Of a DNA stretch of 24,839 bases, positions 1 through 8,806 are shown in pieces; position 1 is the first letter of the stretch; each line of letters opens with the position of its first letter. The notes below the pieces were generated by a model. It was not told the origin of the DNA. It saw only the letters and a program-made list of their open reading frames with translations, and did not search any database. The position numbers and the translations under genes were made by a program. The DNA comes from Acidobacteriota bacterium (GTDB lineage Bacteria; Acidobacteriota; Terriglobia; Terriglobales; Acidobacteriaceae): assembly GCA_021793595.1 (NCBI GenBank), contig JAJYSL010000044.1, positions 1 through 24,839 of the forward strand, in the 5' to 3' direction.

Positions 1-27
1 AAATCTGGCTATTTACTTGACGCCACC
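1..27. repeat. Left terminal inverted repeat of the IS
   Basis: This is the exact reverse complement of 972-998. The stop codon of both the observed transposase frame (9-11) and the alternative, family-like C-terminal frame (13-15) falls inside it. Confidence 0.95.
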
Positions 28-950
28 AACCCCAACCGATTGTGGTTTAGCGAGTTTGGCAAACGTAACCGGTTCAATCTGAACGGCTTGCTGAACCAAG
101 CGGTAGAATAGCTTGCCGCGTGAGGCCGAAGTGCGGCGGTGAAACGGAAGGTAAACTCGTTCAAGTAGTCGTCCAAGTACGCCTCGCCAATGGCTCCCTG
201 ATGCGTTCCCAGTATCCAGCGCTTCAGCATACCGATTACGAGATGAACGCGCGGTAACACATGTTCCCCTTCGGGCTGTTCAGTCTGCACCTCGTGCTGA
301 TGCACATAGCCATCCATCTCCAGATACGAAGCAAATCCATCGGTGCGCACCGTGCTGCCCGGCTCAATGGAAGCGGCTATAAAGCCATGCAGGGTTGCCC
401 GCGTCAGGTCTGGGATGGTGCTGAGCCGGATGCGGCCGATCTTTCTGCCATCCTCCTCGACGGCGACGGCAAGCAATGTTTTGTTCTCCGTCAAGCGCCC
501 GATCATGCCAGGTTCTTCTGCGCCCCAATAGCTCTCATCAACCTCCACGACGCCCGACAAGCGGTCGCGCCCTGGACGAACCATCGCCCGGCGCAACTTA
601 TGCAGCATGGCCCACGCCGTCTTGTAACTGCCCAACCCCAAGATGCGCTGCAGGCCAAGGGCGCTGATGCCGTTTTTCTGGCTGCTGACCTGCCAGATGG
701 CGCGAAACCAGATCGTCAGCGGCAGGTGGCTGTCCTGAAAGATGGTTCCGGCCGTGCCCGACACCTCGTAGCGGCAATGGCCGCAAAGCCAGCGATTTCG
801 CCTTACCGTCCATCCTTCGGTAGCCTCACAGCGCGGGCATGTCCAGCTAGAGGGACAACGCAAAGACGCCAAATACTCGATACAGGCTTCCTCACAGGAA
901 AACCGCCTCTCCAGCTCCAGCAACGTCCGTGGAAAGTCTTCGGCCACCAT
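9..950 (-). CDS. IS1595 (ISXO2-like) family transposase, C-terminus frameshifted
   Basis: This is a DDE-type transposase that would cut and join the ends of the surrounding IS. The N-terminus has a zinc ribbon (Cys38, Cys41, Cys56, Cys59). The catalytic core shows VVEVDESYWG (Asp138), VRTDGFASY (Asp204) and RVHLVIGMLKRW (His236), then the family block around LDDYLNEFTFRF (residues 259-270). After FTFRF the frame reads into an unfamiliar 43-residue tail ending at 9-11. A one-base shift near 139-143 instead gives RRTSASRGKLFYRLVQQAV, the usual ending of this family, with a stop at 13-15. The gene therefore probably carries a one-base deletion, or the sequence has an indel error. The core is intact, so activity may or may not be lost. 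The start at 948-950 gives a normal length. Confidence 0.9.
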   Translation of the reverse strand: MVAEDFPRTLLELERRFSCEEACIEYLASLRCPSSWTCPRCEATEGWTVRRNRWLCGHCRYEVSGTAGTIFQDSHLPLTIWFRAIWQVSSQKNGISALGLQRILGLGSYKTAWAMLHKLRRAMVRPGRDRLSGVVEVDESYWGAEEPGMIGRLTENKTLLAVAVEEDGRKIGRIRLSTIPDLTRATLHGFIAASIEPGSTVRTDGFASYLEMDGYVHQHEVQTEQPEGEHVLPRVHLVIGMLKRWILGTHQGAIGEAYLDDYLNEFTFRFTAALRPHAASYSTAWFSKPFRLNRLRLPNSLNHNRLGLVASSK

Positions 951-971
951 CCAACACTACGGCTTGTGGTC

Positions 972-998
972 GGTGGCGTCAAGTAAATAGCCAGATTT
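972..998. repeat. Right terminal inverted repeat of the IS
   Basis: This is the exact reverse complement of 1-27. Identity stops at 971/28. The interrupted GMC gene reads into this repeat and terminates within it (stop at 979-981). Confidence 0.95.
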
Positions 999-2523
999 TG
1001 AAATATGCGTGCAGCGGCACGGAAGTCGTTGCGTGACCGCTTTTCTTCAGCACATCGACCCAGCGGTCTTTCAGGCGATTGAACGACTCTACATTGTTTG
1101 GCGTGTAGGAAAGTTGAATCCTCCTGGGGGCGGCGTCCGTGACCGGCTCCGATTCGTTGGTGCGGCCAGTGTCTCCAGATGGATGAGCACCGACGAGGCC
1201 GGGCTGCTGGCTTTCTACGGAAAGCGGTGTGGTGTTGTGGAGCGTGACGCGATTGTTCGGATCGGGAAGATCTTCTGTTGTGAGCCACCAAGGGACGGCG
1301 TGGTGCTTCATTCCCTCCAGCATAAAGTTGGGAGTAAGCGGCGGAGCATCGCCCTTCATCATCTCGAAGTGAAAACTTCCTACAGGCTGTACCTGCCCAA
1401 GCGGGAAAGGGTAAGCGGGATCGGAATCCTTGAAGTAGAAGTCATTCGTACCCCAAGTCTTGGTGTAACTATCCTCATTGCGCGCGGTTGAAATGGCGAG
1501 CAGTGCGTCTGCCTGGTGATACATGAAATTACGGCCAACCTGATCGGAGCGGTTGGCTAGACCGCTAGGGTATTTGTCATTGGCGGAAGCGAGGAGAATC
1601 ACCGCGGAGTTGATAGCGCCGGCGCATACGGCAAAGAAGCCTGCGGTATAAGTCGCGGTTCTCCCGTTCTTCGATGCCGGAGGGGCATTGTTTTTGGCGG
1701 GTTCGGGAGCAGAGCCGTAAGGTTTGCCGGAACCGGAGTGGATGACCTCAACCGCAGTAACAGCAGTGCCGGTGCTATTGGTAAGAAGCCGGGTCACGCG
1801 GGAGTTTGTCATCAGGGTGACGTTTGGCAGGTGCATGATCTGTCGGATGCAGGTGATGTCGGCGTCGGACTTGGCATGAACGAGGCATGGATAGCCGTCG
1901 CAGGTGTCGCATCGGAGGCACTTTGAGGCAAGAGGATCAGCTTCATCGCGTTTGATCCCAAGAGGGATCGGAAAAGTATGGATACCCAGTTTGCGAACGG
2001 CATCTTCGATGGATTGCATGCGCGGCTCATTGGCAAGGGCGCGATAGGGATATTTCCTGGAATGAAACGGCTCGGTTGGGTCGAAAGAAGAGCCAAATCC
2101 GCCGGGGACTGACGGTGCCGTGCCGAGGTCTCCGTGGACATGGAAGAGTTCTTCAGCGCGAGTGTAGTAAGGTTCCATATCTGCATATGAGATGGGCCAC
2201 GCAGGAGAGATGCCCCCTTTGTGCTGGATGACACCGAAGTCTTCTGACCGCATGCGAAAGAGGGCTGCGCCGTAGACTTTGGTCTGGCCTCCGACAAAGT
2301 AGGATTGCTGAGGATGAAGGTCCTTGCCCTCCTTGTCCTGCCATGTCTCCCTCGTGTGGTAACGGTTGTCGAGGAAGACAGCGGAGGTGTCCCAGTTGAG
2401 TTTTTCCTGCGGCATGAATGGGCCGCGCTCAAGGAGAAGGATTTTCTTCCCGGCCTGGGCGAGATGGAGAGCCAATGTTCCGCCGCCTGCTCCGGTGCCA
2501 ATGATGATTGCGTCGTATTCCAT
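979..2523 (-). pseudogene. GMC-family FAD oxidoreductase, 3' end cut by the IS
   Basis: This is a glucose-methanol-choline type flavoprotein, which would oxidise an alcohol or sugar using FAD. The N-terminus has a Rossmann FAD motif, IIIGTGAGGG (residues 6-15, glycines 9, 11, 13). A Cys cluster (residues 202, 205, 208 and 213) resembles that of bacterial gluconate/sorbosone-type GMC proteins. The family C-terminal domain, with its catalytic His and final FAD-contacting Asn/Asp segments, is missing: native coding ends at about base 999 (after ...LHAYFK) and the last residues, IWLFT, come from the IS terminal repeat. The visible part is about 510 residues; I estimate 60-80 residues are lost or lie left of the window. 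The start ATG at 2521-2523 has no clear ribosome site. The gene is divergent from the flavin oxidoreductase at 2883. The substrate cannot be told. Confidence 0.88.
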
Positions 2524-2882
2524 GCTGGTAAGATGCGATCGGCGCTTCAGTCGTCAAAGCTCCACAGAATTCCGACTCGCAAGCACCGCAAATTCTTTAG
2601 CGGCGATCTTCCGGCCCGTTCAATCGTGCAAGCGCACTGGGGTCGGAGGTCACATTTGCACCCTGCCGATGCCGTGATCTCTACGTTCGCGAAAACGCGT
2701 TTCATTTCAGGGAAAGGTGAAACGCAGAGACTTCTATACGAGGTGAGTAGGGGGAGCCAAATCCTTTCAAAACCGATCTATGATCTTTTGTAGTAACTGA
2801 CTGCGACCGGACGGATCCCTTGTGTCGGCGCATAGAACGTCGGTCGGGGATCTTCGCATCGCTTAGCCGATTGCATCATCCA
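2524..2882. other. Intergenic region between divergent genes
   Basis: This stretch separates the GMC gene (minus) from the luciferase-like gene (plus) and should hold both promoters. I see no convincing -35/-10 pair, hairpin or repeat. The downstream frame stays open back to a TTG at 2820, but the protein family begins at the ATG codons at 2883 or 2889, so 2820-2882 is more likely leader. Confidence 0.5.
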
Positions 2883-3884
2883 ATGTGCATGGGTACAAAG
2901 TTAGCGATTTCGGTACTGGACTTGGTGGGCATGCGCCCCGGCGAGTCCGCTGGCAGCGCCATCGCGCGCTCCGTGGAGTTGGCGAAGTATGTGGAGAAGC
3001 TGGGATACAAGCGGTACTGGCTGGCCGAACATCATTCCATTGCCGGGCTGGCATGCTCTGCGACACCGATCCTGATTGGCCATGTTGCGGCCGCGACAGA
3101 AACGATCCGGGTGGGCAGCGGAGGAGTGATGCTGCCCAATCATGCGCCGCTGGTGGTGGCCGAAGAGTTTGGCACCCTGGAGGCTCTCTATCCGGGAAGG
3201 ATTGACCTGGGCCTGGGCCGTGCTCCTGGAGGCGACTTCTTTACGATGCGGGCACTGCGGAGAGACAAGGATCAGAGTGGTGAGGATTTTCCCGCGCTGC
3301 TGCAGGAGCTGCAAACATATCTAGGGCCCGAGCAGCCGCAGCAGGTGGTGAAGGCGATTCCGGGGCAGGGAAGCCAGGTACCGATTACATTGCTGGGGTC
3401 GGGCCTGTTTAGCGCCCAGTTAGCGGCGCGGCTTGGATTGCCTTTTGCCTTTGCGGCACATTTTGCCCCGATGCACATCTTTCGAGCGACCGAACAGTAT
3501 CGGCGTGAATTTCGCCCCAGTGAAACACTGCGGCGTCCCTACCTGATGGTTGCGGTGCAGGTGATTGCGGCGGAAACAGACACCGCCGCGCAGCGATTGT
3601 TCACTACACCGCAGCAGCGCTTCTTGCAATTGATACGGAATGGGCCCGTGGAGTTGTTGCCTCCCGTGGATTCCATGGAGCCGCTGTGGCAAGACTGGGA
3701 ACGGACGGCAGTGGAGGAGAAGTTAGGGGCGGCCATTGTGGGATCGGATGCGACCGTGCGCGCTGGTCTGGAAGCTCTTGTGAACGGCACGGGGGCCGAC
3801 GAGGTGATTGCGGTGACGGATACGTATGAGCCGCAAGATCGGTTGGAGTCGTATCGAAGACTGGCTGGGTTGCTCGCGGATTAA
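2883..3884 (+). CDS. LLM-class flavin-dependent oxidoreductase (MsnO8-like)
   Basis: This is a bacterial-luciferase-fold monooxygenase that would use reduced FMN and oxygen. The protein starts MCMGTKLAISVLDLV and carries the family blocks KRYWLAEHHS, RVGSGGVMLPNHAPLVVAEE and RIDLGLGRAPG, which match the MsnO8 subfamily. That subfamily often sits in biosynthetic or housekeeping contexts and its substrate is usually unknown. The length of 333 residues is typical. I chose ATG 2883 (or 2889, also in frame) over the upstream TTG 2820, because the extra 21 residues are arginine-rich and unlike the family. It ends ten bases before the convergent HslR-like gene, so it is probably a single-gene transcript. 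Confidence 0.9.
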   Translation: MCMGTKLAISVLDLVGMRPGESAGSAIARSVELAKYVEKLGYKRYWLAEHHSIAGLACSATPILIGHVAAATETIRVGSGGVMLPNHAPLVVAEEFGTLEALYPGRIDLGLGRAPGGDFFTMRALRRDKDQSGEDFPALLQELQTYLGPEQPQQVVKAIPGQGSQVPITLLGSGLFSAQLAARLGLPFAFAAHFAPMHIFRATEQYRREFRPSETLRRPYLMVAVQVIAAETDTAAQRLFTTPQQRFLQLIRNGPVELLPPVDSMEPLWQDWERTAVEEKLGAAIVGSDATVRAGLEALVNGTGADEVIAVTDTYEPQDRLESYRRLAGLLAD

Positions 3885-3893
3885 TGCTCTAAC

Positions 3894-4274
3894 TCAGCGG
3901 CGGCCGCGAAGCTGGGCAATCTCGCGGCGATCGCGTTTCGATGGCCGGCCCCCTTTCGAGGCGTCGAACTGCGGCATTTCCTTACGTTCTTCTGCGATTT
4001 TCAGGCGTAATTCGCGGCTGGCTTCTGTTTCGCGATATAACGATTGCGCCACCGCCGCCGGCCCGCGAACCTCACTCAGCAGCAGGACTTCAACCTCGAA
4101 GTCGCCGCTATCGTTTTTCACCTTCAAAAGATCGCCGACACGCACGTCACGCGCCGCCTTCGCCGGCTGCTGGTTGCTGGTAATTCGGCCAAGTCCACAG
4201 GCCCGCGCTGCCAACGCACGCGTCTTGAAGAATCGAGCGGCCCACAGCCACTTATCCATCCGTACAGAATCCAC
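3894..4274 (-). CDS. hslR: S4-domain RNA-binding protein, HslR (Hsp15)-like
   Basis: This small basic protein resembles Hsp15, which in E. coli binds stalled 50S subunits carrying nascent chains. The N-terminal S4 fold begins RMDKWLWAARFFKTRALAAR (residues 5-24). It continues through the RVGDLLKVK strand, then an acidic/basic linker, and ends in a lysine/arginine tail (GGRPSKRDRREIAQLRGRR). The length of 126 residues compares with about 130 in E. coli. The start is GTG at 4272-4274; ATG at 4257-4259 would give 121 residues. It is divergent from hutF across a 132-bp gap, with which it has no obvious functional link. Confidence 0.85.
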   Translation of the reverse strand: MDSVRMDKWLWAARFFKTRALAARACGLGRITSNQQPAKAARDVRVGDLLKVKNDSGDFEVEVLLLSEVRGPAAVAQSLYRETEASRELRLKIAEERKEMPQFDASKGGRPSKRDRREIAQLRGRR

Positions 4275-4406
4275 GCTACCATTTTGCCACCCTTCGATCG
4301 ATTGCAGAAATCGTCGAGCGGTCCTGTTAAATCCCGCACATTTTTACCTTGGGCGGACTATTATGGGGAGTCCGGCAGGAAGTCCTTCGCTAACTTCGGC
4401 GCGCTT
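4275..4406. promoter_or_regulatory. Divergent promoter region hslR / hut operon
   Basis: This 132-bp gap must drive both directions. A TATTAT box at 4359-4364 is a possible -10 for the hut operon, with no good -35 at 16-18 bp. It overlaps a small inverted repeat, GGACT at 4355-4359 and AGTCC at 4369-4373. I see no match to a known HutC operator. This is a positional inference. Confidence 0.3.
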
Positions 4407-5822
4407 ATGATGATGCTCTTTCAACCCGACACTCTTTACTGCTCTGGTCGTATGCACGCGGGGGCAGGACTGCTGGTTGATGCGCAGGGAAACATTGTGC
4501 GGGTGACGACCGCGGAGGAATCCGCTCGAACTTCATCGAATGCCGCTGACACCGAGGTGGTGAGGTTACGTGGAAAAGCGCTGTTACCCGGATTTGTGAA
4601 TGTGCATTCCCACACGTTCCAGCGACTGATTCGCGGGAGAACGGAGTCGAGAAGCGCGGGGGGTAGGAATTTCTGGTCGTGGCGCGCGGCGATGTATCAC
4701 GCGGCCGCATCGCTGTCGCCGGAGCAGATGTACGCCGTTGCGCGGGCGGCGTTTCTTGAAATGGCGCTGGCAGGAACAACGACCGTTGGCGAATTCCACT
4801 ATGTCCATCGGAGGCCGGATGGCAAGCCGTACCCAAATCCCAATGTGATGGCGCAACAGATTTTTGCGGCGGCGGAGTCGGTGGGCATTCGAATTTGTCT
4901 GCTGCGGGCTGCGTATCAACGCGCCGGCTTCGGCCTACCCGATGATCCCGGGCAGGTTCGCTTTCTGGAGACGACGGATGAATTTCTCGCGAATGTGGCA
5001 GGCCTGCATCGCGAGTATGCTTCGTCGCATGCGTGGGTCGGCGTGGCGCCGCATAGCGTGCGTGCCGTGCCGTTGAGGGGAGTGGAATCGATGGCGGACT
5101 GGGCGCGCGAACACAACCGGCCGCTGCACATGCACGTCTCGGAGCAGATGGCTGAGGTTGAAGCGTGCCAACGCGAATACGATACAACTCCGGTTCGGCT
5201 GTTGGAGAAAAATGGCTTGTTGCGCGATCGCTTTACCGTGGTGCATGCCATCCACATGGATCGTGAGGAAATGGATTTGCTGGCGACAAATCGTGCAACC
5301 ATCTGTGCCTGTCCCACTACAGAGCGCAATCTGGGAGATGGCATTTTTGCTGCGCGCGATGTGATGGAGCGAGGCATTCCGGTCTGCCTGGGCTCCGACA
5401 GCCAGGCGCAGGTCGAGCCGCTCGAGGATGCGCGCGAGTTGGAATACCATCTACGGCTTCAGCAGCAGCAGCGAAGCATTCTCGACGGCATCGATGGTCA
5501 GGAATTGACGGCGTGTCTATTCCATTGTGCTACGGTGAACGGTGCGAATGCACTGGGTTGCGACGCCGGAGACTTCCAGCCAGGCAAGCTGGCGGACTTC
5601 TTCACGGCCGATTTGAACGACATCTCAATCGCAGGCGATTCGGGCAAGGATCTGCTGTCGACGATTGTGTTTGGCATGCGGACCGCTGCTGTCGCCGATG
5701 TGTGCGTGGGTGGACGGTTTGTGGTGCGCGATCATCGGCATCCACATCAGCAGGAAATTCTGAATCAATATAAGGAGGTCGCTTGCAGGGTGTGGCCTGC
5801 GCCGCAGCTTGCGACGAAATAA
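4407..5822 (+). CDS. hutF: Formimidoylglutamate deiminase HutF
   Basis: This amidohydrolase-superfamily enzyme converts N-formimidoyl-L-glutamate to N-formyl-L-glutamate and ammonia, a late step in cytoplasmic histidine breakdown. The metal site is visible as VNVHSHTFQRL (His67, His69), followed by RPLHMHVSEQMAEVE, FTVVHAIHMD and CLGSDSQAQ, the last carrying the catalytic Asp region. The length of 471 residues fits the family (about 450-470). The frame is open upstream to 4044, but that part is antisense to hslR; family similarity begins at MMMLFQPDTLY, so the start is one of the three ATGs at 4407-4415. It is the first gene of a five-gene operon and its stop abuts hutU directly. A dedicated deformylase (HutG) would normally follow; none is present. 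Confidence 0.93.
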   Translation: MMMLFQPDTLYCSGRMHAGAGLLVDAQGNIVRVTTAEESARTSSNAADTEVVRLRGKALLPGFVNVHSHTFQRLIRGRTESRSAGGRNFWSWRAAMYHAAASLSPEQMYAVARAAFLEMALAGTTTVGEFHYVHRRPDGKPYPNPNVMAQQIFAAAESVGIRICLLRAAYQRAGFGLPDDPGQVRFLETTDEFLANVAGLHREYASSHAWVGVAPHSVRAVPLRGVESMADWAREHNRPLHMHVSEQMAEVEACQREYDTTPVRLLEKNGLLRDRFTVVHAIHMDREEMDLLATNRATICACPTTERNLGDGIFAARDVMERGIPVCLGSDSQAQVEPLEDARELEYHLRLQQQQRSILDGIDGQELTACLFHCATVNGANALGCDAGDFQPGKLADFFTADLNDISIAGDSGKDLLSTIVFGMRTAAVADVCVGGRFVVRDHRHPHQQEILNQYKEVACRVWPAPQLATK

Positions 5823-7499
5823 ATGATGTCAACGACGATGGCAAGTTCTGCTCCCGTGATTCGCGCGCCGCGCGGCACGGCATTGCGCTGTAAGGGCTGG
5901 CAACAGGAAGCGGCGCTGCGCTGCCTGATGAATAATCTGGACCCCGAGGTTGCGGAGGCGCCGGAAAAATTGGTTGTCTATGGCGGTATTGGTAAGGCGG
6001 CGCGGAACTGGGAGTGCTATCACGCAATCGTCCGCGAGCTGGAGCAGCTTGGCAACGAGGAGACATTGCTGGTGCAATCGGGCAAGCCGGTCGGGGTATT
6101 TCCTACGCATGAAGGTGCGCCGCGGGTGTTGATAGCAAACTCGAACCTGGTGGGCGCGTGGGCCAACTGGGATGAGTTTCATAAGCTCGACCGCGCAGGC
6201 CTGATCATGTTTGGGCAAATGACGGCGGGCAGTTGGATCTACATTGGCACACAAGGAATTTTGCAGGGAACCTACCAGACATTCTCCTCGATGGCGGATC
6301 GTCATTTTGGCGGAAGCGTCACAGGAAAGCTGATTGTGTCGGGCGGCATTGGTGGGATGGGTGGGGCGCAGCCATTGGCCGCGACCATGAATGGCGCGGT
6401 CTTTCTTGGCATTGATCCAGATCGGACCCGCATTCAGCGGCGTCTTGAAACAGGCTATTGCGACAGGATGACCGAGTCGCTCGACGAAGCACTGCAGCTT
6501 TGCGAGGACGCGAGGCGAAAGAAGCAGGCGCTCTCCGTATGCCTTGTGGGCAACTGCGCGGAGGTGCTGCCGGAACTGGTGCGGCGCGAGGTGGAGATCG
6601 ACGCGATCACCGATCAGACCAGCGCGCACGATCCGTTGAATGGATATATTCCCGCGGGCTATTCGCTGGTGGCTGCGTCGGTATTGCGGCAAGCCGATCC
6701 GGTCGAATACGTGAAGCATTCGATGGCGAGCATGGCCGTGCATGTCGAAGCAATGCTGGCCATGCAGCGCCGCGGCGCGGTCGCGTTCGACTACGGCAAC
6801 AACATCCGCAAGCGCGCCTTCGATGCCGGATGCAAGCATGCCTTCGATATTCCAGGATTTACGCCGGAATATATTCGTCCGCTGTTCTGCGAGGGAGCCG
6901 GACCGTTTCGCTGGGTTGCGCTGTCAGGAGATCCAGCGGACATTTACCGTACCGACGAGCTGGCACTGAAATTGTTTCCGGAGAACGAAATTCTTACTCG
7001 ATGGATTCATCTGGCGCGGGAACGAGTGCACTTTCAGGGGTTACCAGCGCGTATTTGCTGGTTGGGTTATGGAGAGCGGGCACGGATGGGCGAGGCCATG
7101 AACGACTTGGTTCGCAGTGGGGAGTTGAAGGCGCCGATCGCAATTGGACGCGATCATCTGGACACCGGCTCCGTCGCATCGCCCTATCGCGAGACCGAGC
7201 AGATGAAGGACGGCTCGGACGCGATTGCGGATTGGCCGATTCTGAATGCGTTGTTGAATACGGCGAGCGGTGCGAGCTGGGTGTCGTTTCATCATGGCGG
7301 TGGTGTAGGCATGGGGTATTCGCTGCATGCCGGACAGGTGTGCGTTGCCGACGGGTCCAAGCTGGCGCAGGAGCGCTTGCATCGCGTGCTGAATAACGAT
7401 CCTGGCATAGGAGTGGCTCGCCATGCCGACGCCGGGTATGAGCAAGCCATCAGAACCGCCGAGACCAAGGGCATCGTGATTCCGATGCGCCGCACATGA
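5823..7499 (+). CDS. hutU: Urocanate hydratase (urocanase)
   Basis: This enzyme hydrates urocanate to 4-imidazolone-5-propionate using tightly bound NAD+. The 558-residue length is standard. Family signatures include [15 protein letters not shown] (49-63), [16 protein letters not shown], the NAD-binding [12 protein letters not shown] (173-184), [14 protein letters not shown] and [13 protein letters not shown], with the active-site Cys region. The start codon follows the hutF stop with no gap. The next gene, hutI, overlaps it by four bases (ATGA at 7496-7499), implying translational coupling. Assignment is very secure. Confidence 0.97.
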   Translation: MMSTTMASSAPVIRAPRGTALRCKGWQQEAALRCLMNNLDPEVAEAPEKLVVYGGIGKAARNWECYHAIVRELEQLGNEETLLVQSGKPVGVFPTHEGAPRVLIANSNLVGAWANWDEFHKLDRAGLIMFGQMTAGSWIYIGTQGILQGTYQTFSSMADRHFGGSVTGKLIVSGGIGGMGGAQPLAATMNGAVFLGIDPDRTRIQRRLETGYCDRMTESLDEALQLCEDARRKKQALSVCLVGNCAEVLPELVRREVEIDAITDQTSAHDPLNGYIPAGYSLVAASVLRQADPVEYVKHSMASMAVHVEAMLAMQRRGAVAFDYGNNIRKRAFDAGCKHAFDIPGFTPEYIRPLFCEGAGPFRWVALSGDPADIYRTDELALKLFPENEILTRWIHLARERVHFQGLPARICWLGYGERARMGEAMNDLVRSGELKAPIAIGRDHLDTGSVASPYRETEQMKDGSDAIADWPILNALLNTASGASWVSFHHGGGVGMGYSLHAGQVCVADGSKLAQERLHRVLNNDPGIGVARHADAGYEQAIRTAETKGIVIPMRRT

Positions 7500-8806
7500 A
7501 CGATGTCACGCCGAAGAAGTTCGTGGTCATCCACTGCGGACAGTTGGTGACGCTGGCGGGGAAGTCGCAACCTCGCCGAGGCGCGGGCGAGATGCGGGAA
7601 TTGTCCATCGTGGAAGATGGCGCGATGGTGATTGCTGGCGGCAAAATTGTACGCACAGGAACGACCGACGATTTACGGGCAGCGCTCGCACAGGAGAAAC
7701 ATCTTCTTGTAATCGATGCCCAAGGTTGTCTGGTGACGCCGGGCTTTGTGGATGCGCACACGCACATGGTGTTTGCGGGTTCGCGCGCCGCAGAGTTCGA
7801 ACAGCGCATCGAAGGCAAGACCTATCAGCAGATTGCGGTGGCTGGCGGAGGCATCGGAAGCACGGTACGAGCCACTCGCAACGCGACGGCGGAGGAACTC
7901 CTGGCGCTGGCGGGACGCCATGCGGAATGGTTTCTGCGAAACGGTACGACGACGGTCGAGGCGAAATCCGGGTATGGGCTTTCTGTGGATGCGGAACTGA
8001 AAATTCTGGGTGTAATTCGGTCGTTGGGGAAACAAACGCCGTTGCGAATTGTGTCAACATTGCTGGCCGCACATACGATTCCACCGGAGTTTCAGCAGGA
8101 TCGGGCAGGATACATCGCGCTGGTGGTGCGCGAAATATTACCGCGGGTGCAACGGGACAAGTTGGCGCAGTTCTGCGATGTCTTCTGCGACGAACATGCA
8201 TTCACGCTTGCGGAGAGCCGCAAGATTTTAAATGCCGCGAAGGATGCCGGACTAGGGTTGCGCATGCACGTGGAACAGTTTGCGGCCGATGGTGGAGCAG
8301 CGCTCGCGGCCAACCTAGGCGCAGTGACGGCGGAGCATCTGGAATGCACGGATTCGGATGGAATTGCCGCGCTGGCGCGCGCATCGGTGCAGCCAGTGCT
8401 GGTGCCAGCCTCCGTCTTTTGCCTGGGACGCGACCGCTATCCCAATGCGCGTGCCATGCTGGATGCAGGACTCGCGGTGGTGCTGGCAACCGATTTCAAT
8501 CCAGGCTCATCGCCCACCACTTCGATGCCGTTTGTCATGTCGCTGGCGTGTCAGAGGATGAAGATGCTGCCGTCGGAAGCCTTGACCGCCGCCACGATCA
8601 ACGCGGCGTACAGTTTGGGTCTCGGCGATGTTGTCGGCTCGCTCGAGGCAGGCAAGGCGGCGGATTTTCTAATCCATGAGTTTCACGACTACCGCGAGCT
8701 GTCCTACTTCGCCGCGGTACCGAATCTACCGCAGGTATTTGTCGAGGGTAAGCGCGTTCCGACGTGTCCCACATCCGGCGCGACGATCGCGGACGGAGCA
8801 GTGTGA
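7496..8806 (+). CDS. hutI: Imidazolonepropionase
   Basis: This metal-dependent amidohydrolase opens imidazolonepropionate to N-formimidoyl-L-glutamate, the substrate of HutF in the same operon. The metal motif is [13 protein letters not shown] (His88, His90). Downstream family blocks are [47 protein letters not shown] and [15 protein letters not shown]. The length of 436 residues is slightly above the usual 400-420 owing to an N-terminal insertion near residues 24-34. It overlaps hutU by four bases, and its stop shares one base with the next start (TGATG, 8804-8808). Confidence 0.96.
   Translation: MNDVTPKKFVVIHCGQLVTLAGKSQPRRGAGEMRELSIVEDGAMVIAGGKIVRTGTTDDLRAALAQEKHLLVIDAQGCLVTPGFVDAHTHMVFAGSRAAEFEQRIEGKTYQQIAVAGGGIGSTVRATRNATAEELLALAGRHAEWFLRNGTTTVEAKSGYGLSVDAELKILGVIRSLGKQTPLRIVSTLLAAHTIPPEFQQDRAGYIALVVREILPRVQRDKLAQFCDVFCDEHAFTLAESRKILNAAKDAGLGLRMHVEQFAADGGAALAANLGAVTAEHLECTDSDGIAALARASVQPVLVPASVFCLGRDRYPNARAMLDAGLAVVLATDFNPGSSPTTSMPFVMSLACQRMKMLPSEALTAATINAAYSLGLGDVVGSLEAGKAADFLIHEFHDYRELSYFAAVPNLPQVFVEGKRVPTCPTSGATIADGAV

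Larger units (their letters stand above)
1..998. mobile_element. IS1595-family insertion sequence, complete
   Basis: Bases 1-27 and 972-998 are perfect 27-bp inverted repeats of each other and bracket one transposase gene on the minus strand. The element is about 1 kb, as expected for IS1595/ISXO2-type elements. Its right end lies inside a GMC oxidoreductase reading frame, so it is an insertion into that gene. The expected short target duplication (8 bp in this family) cannot be checked because the left flank lies outside the window; the right flank begins around base 999. The element could extend a base or two before position 1. Confidence 0.93.

Noticed and set aside
261..986. Plus-strand open frame across the IS
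   Set aside because: It is antisense to the transposase, which has all expected zinc-ribbon and DDE motifs.
2820..2882. TTG-initiated extension of the flavin oxidoreductase
   Set aside because: The added residues are unlike the family, and two ATG codons match the normal N-terminus.
4355..4373. GGACT/AGTCC inverted repeat as a HutC operator
   Set aside because: The arms are only five bases and do not resemble known HutC sites; kept only as a note in the promoter region.
4044..4406. Open frame extending hutF upstream by 121 codons
   Set aside because: It is antisense to the hslR-like gene, has no family similarity, and HutF proteins begin at the MMMLFQPDT region.
5829..6839. Long minus-strand open frame (336 codons) inside hutU
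   Set aside because: It is fully antisense to a secure urocanase gene; composition is His/Arg-rich as expected for a shadow frame in GC-rich DNA, with no family motif.
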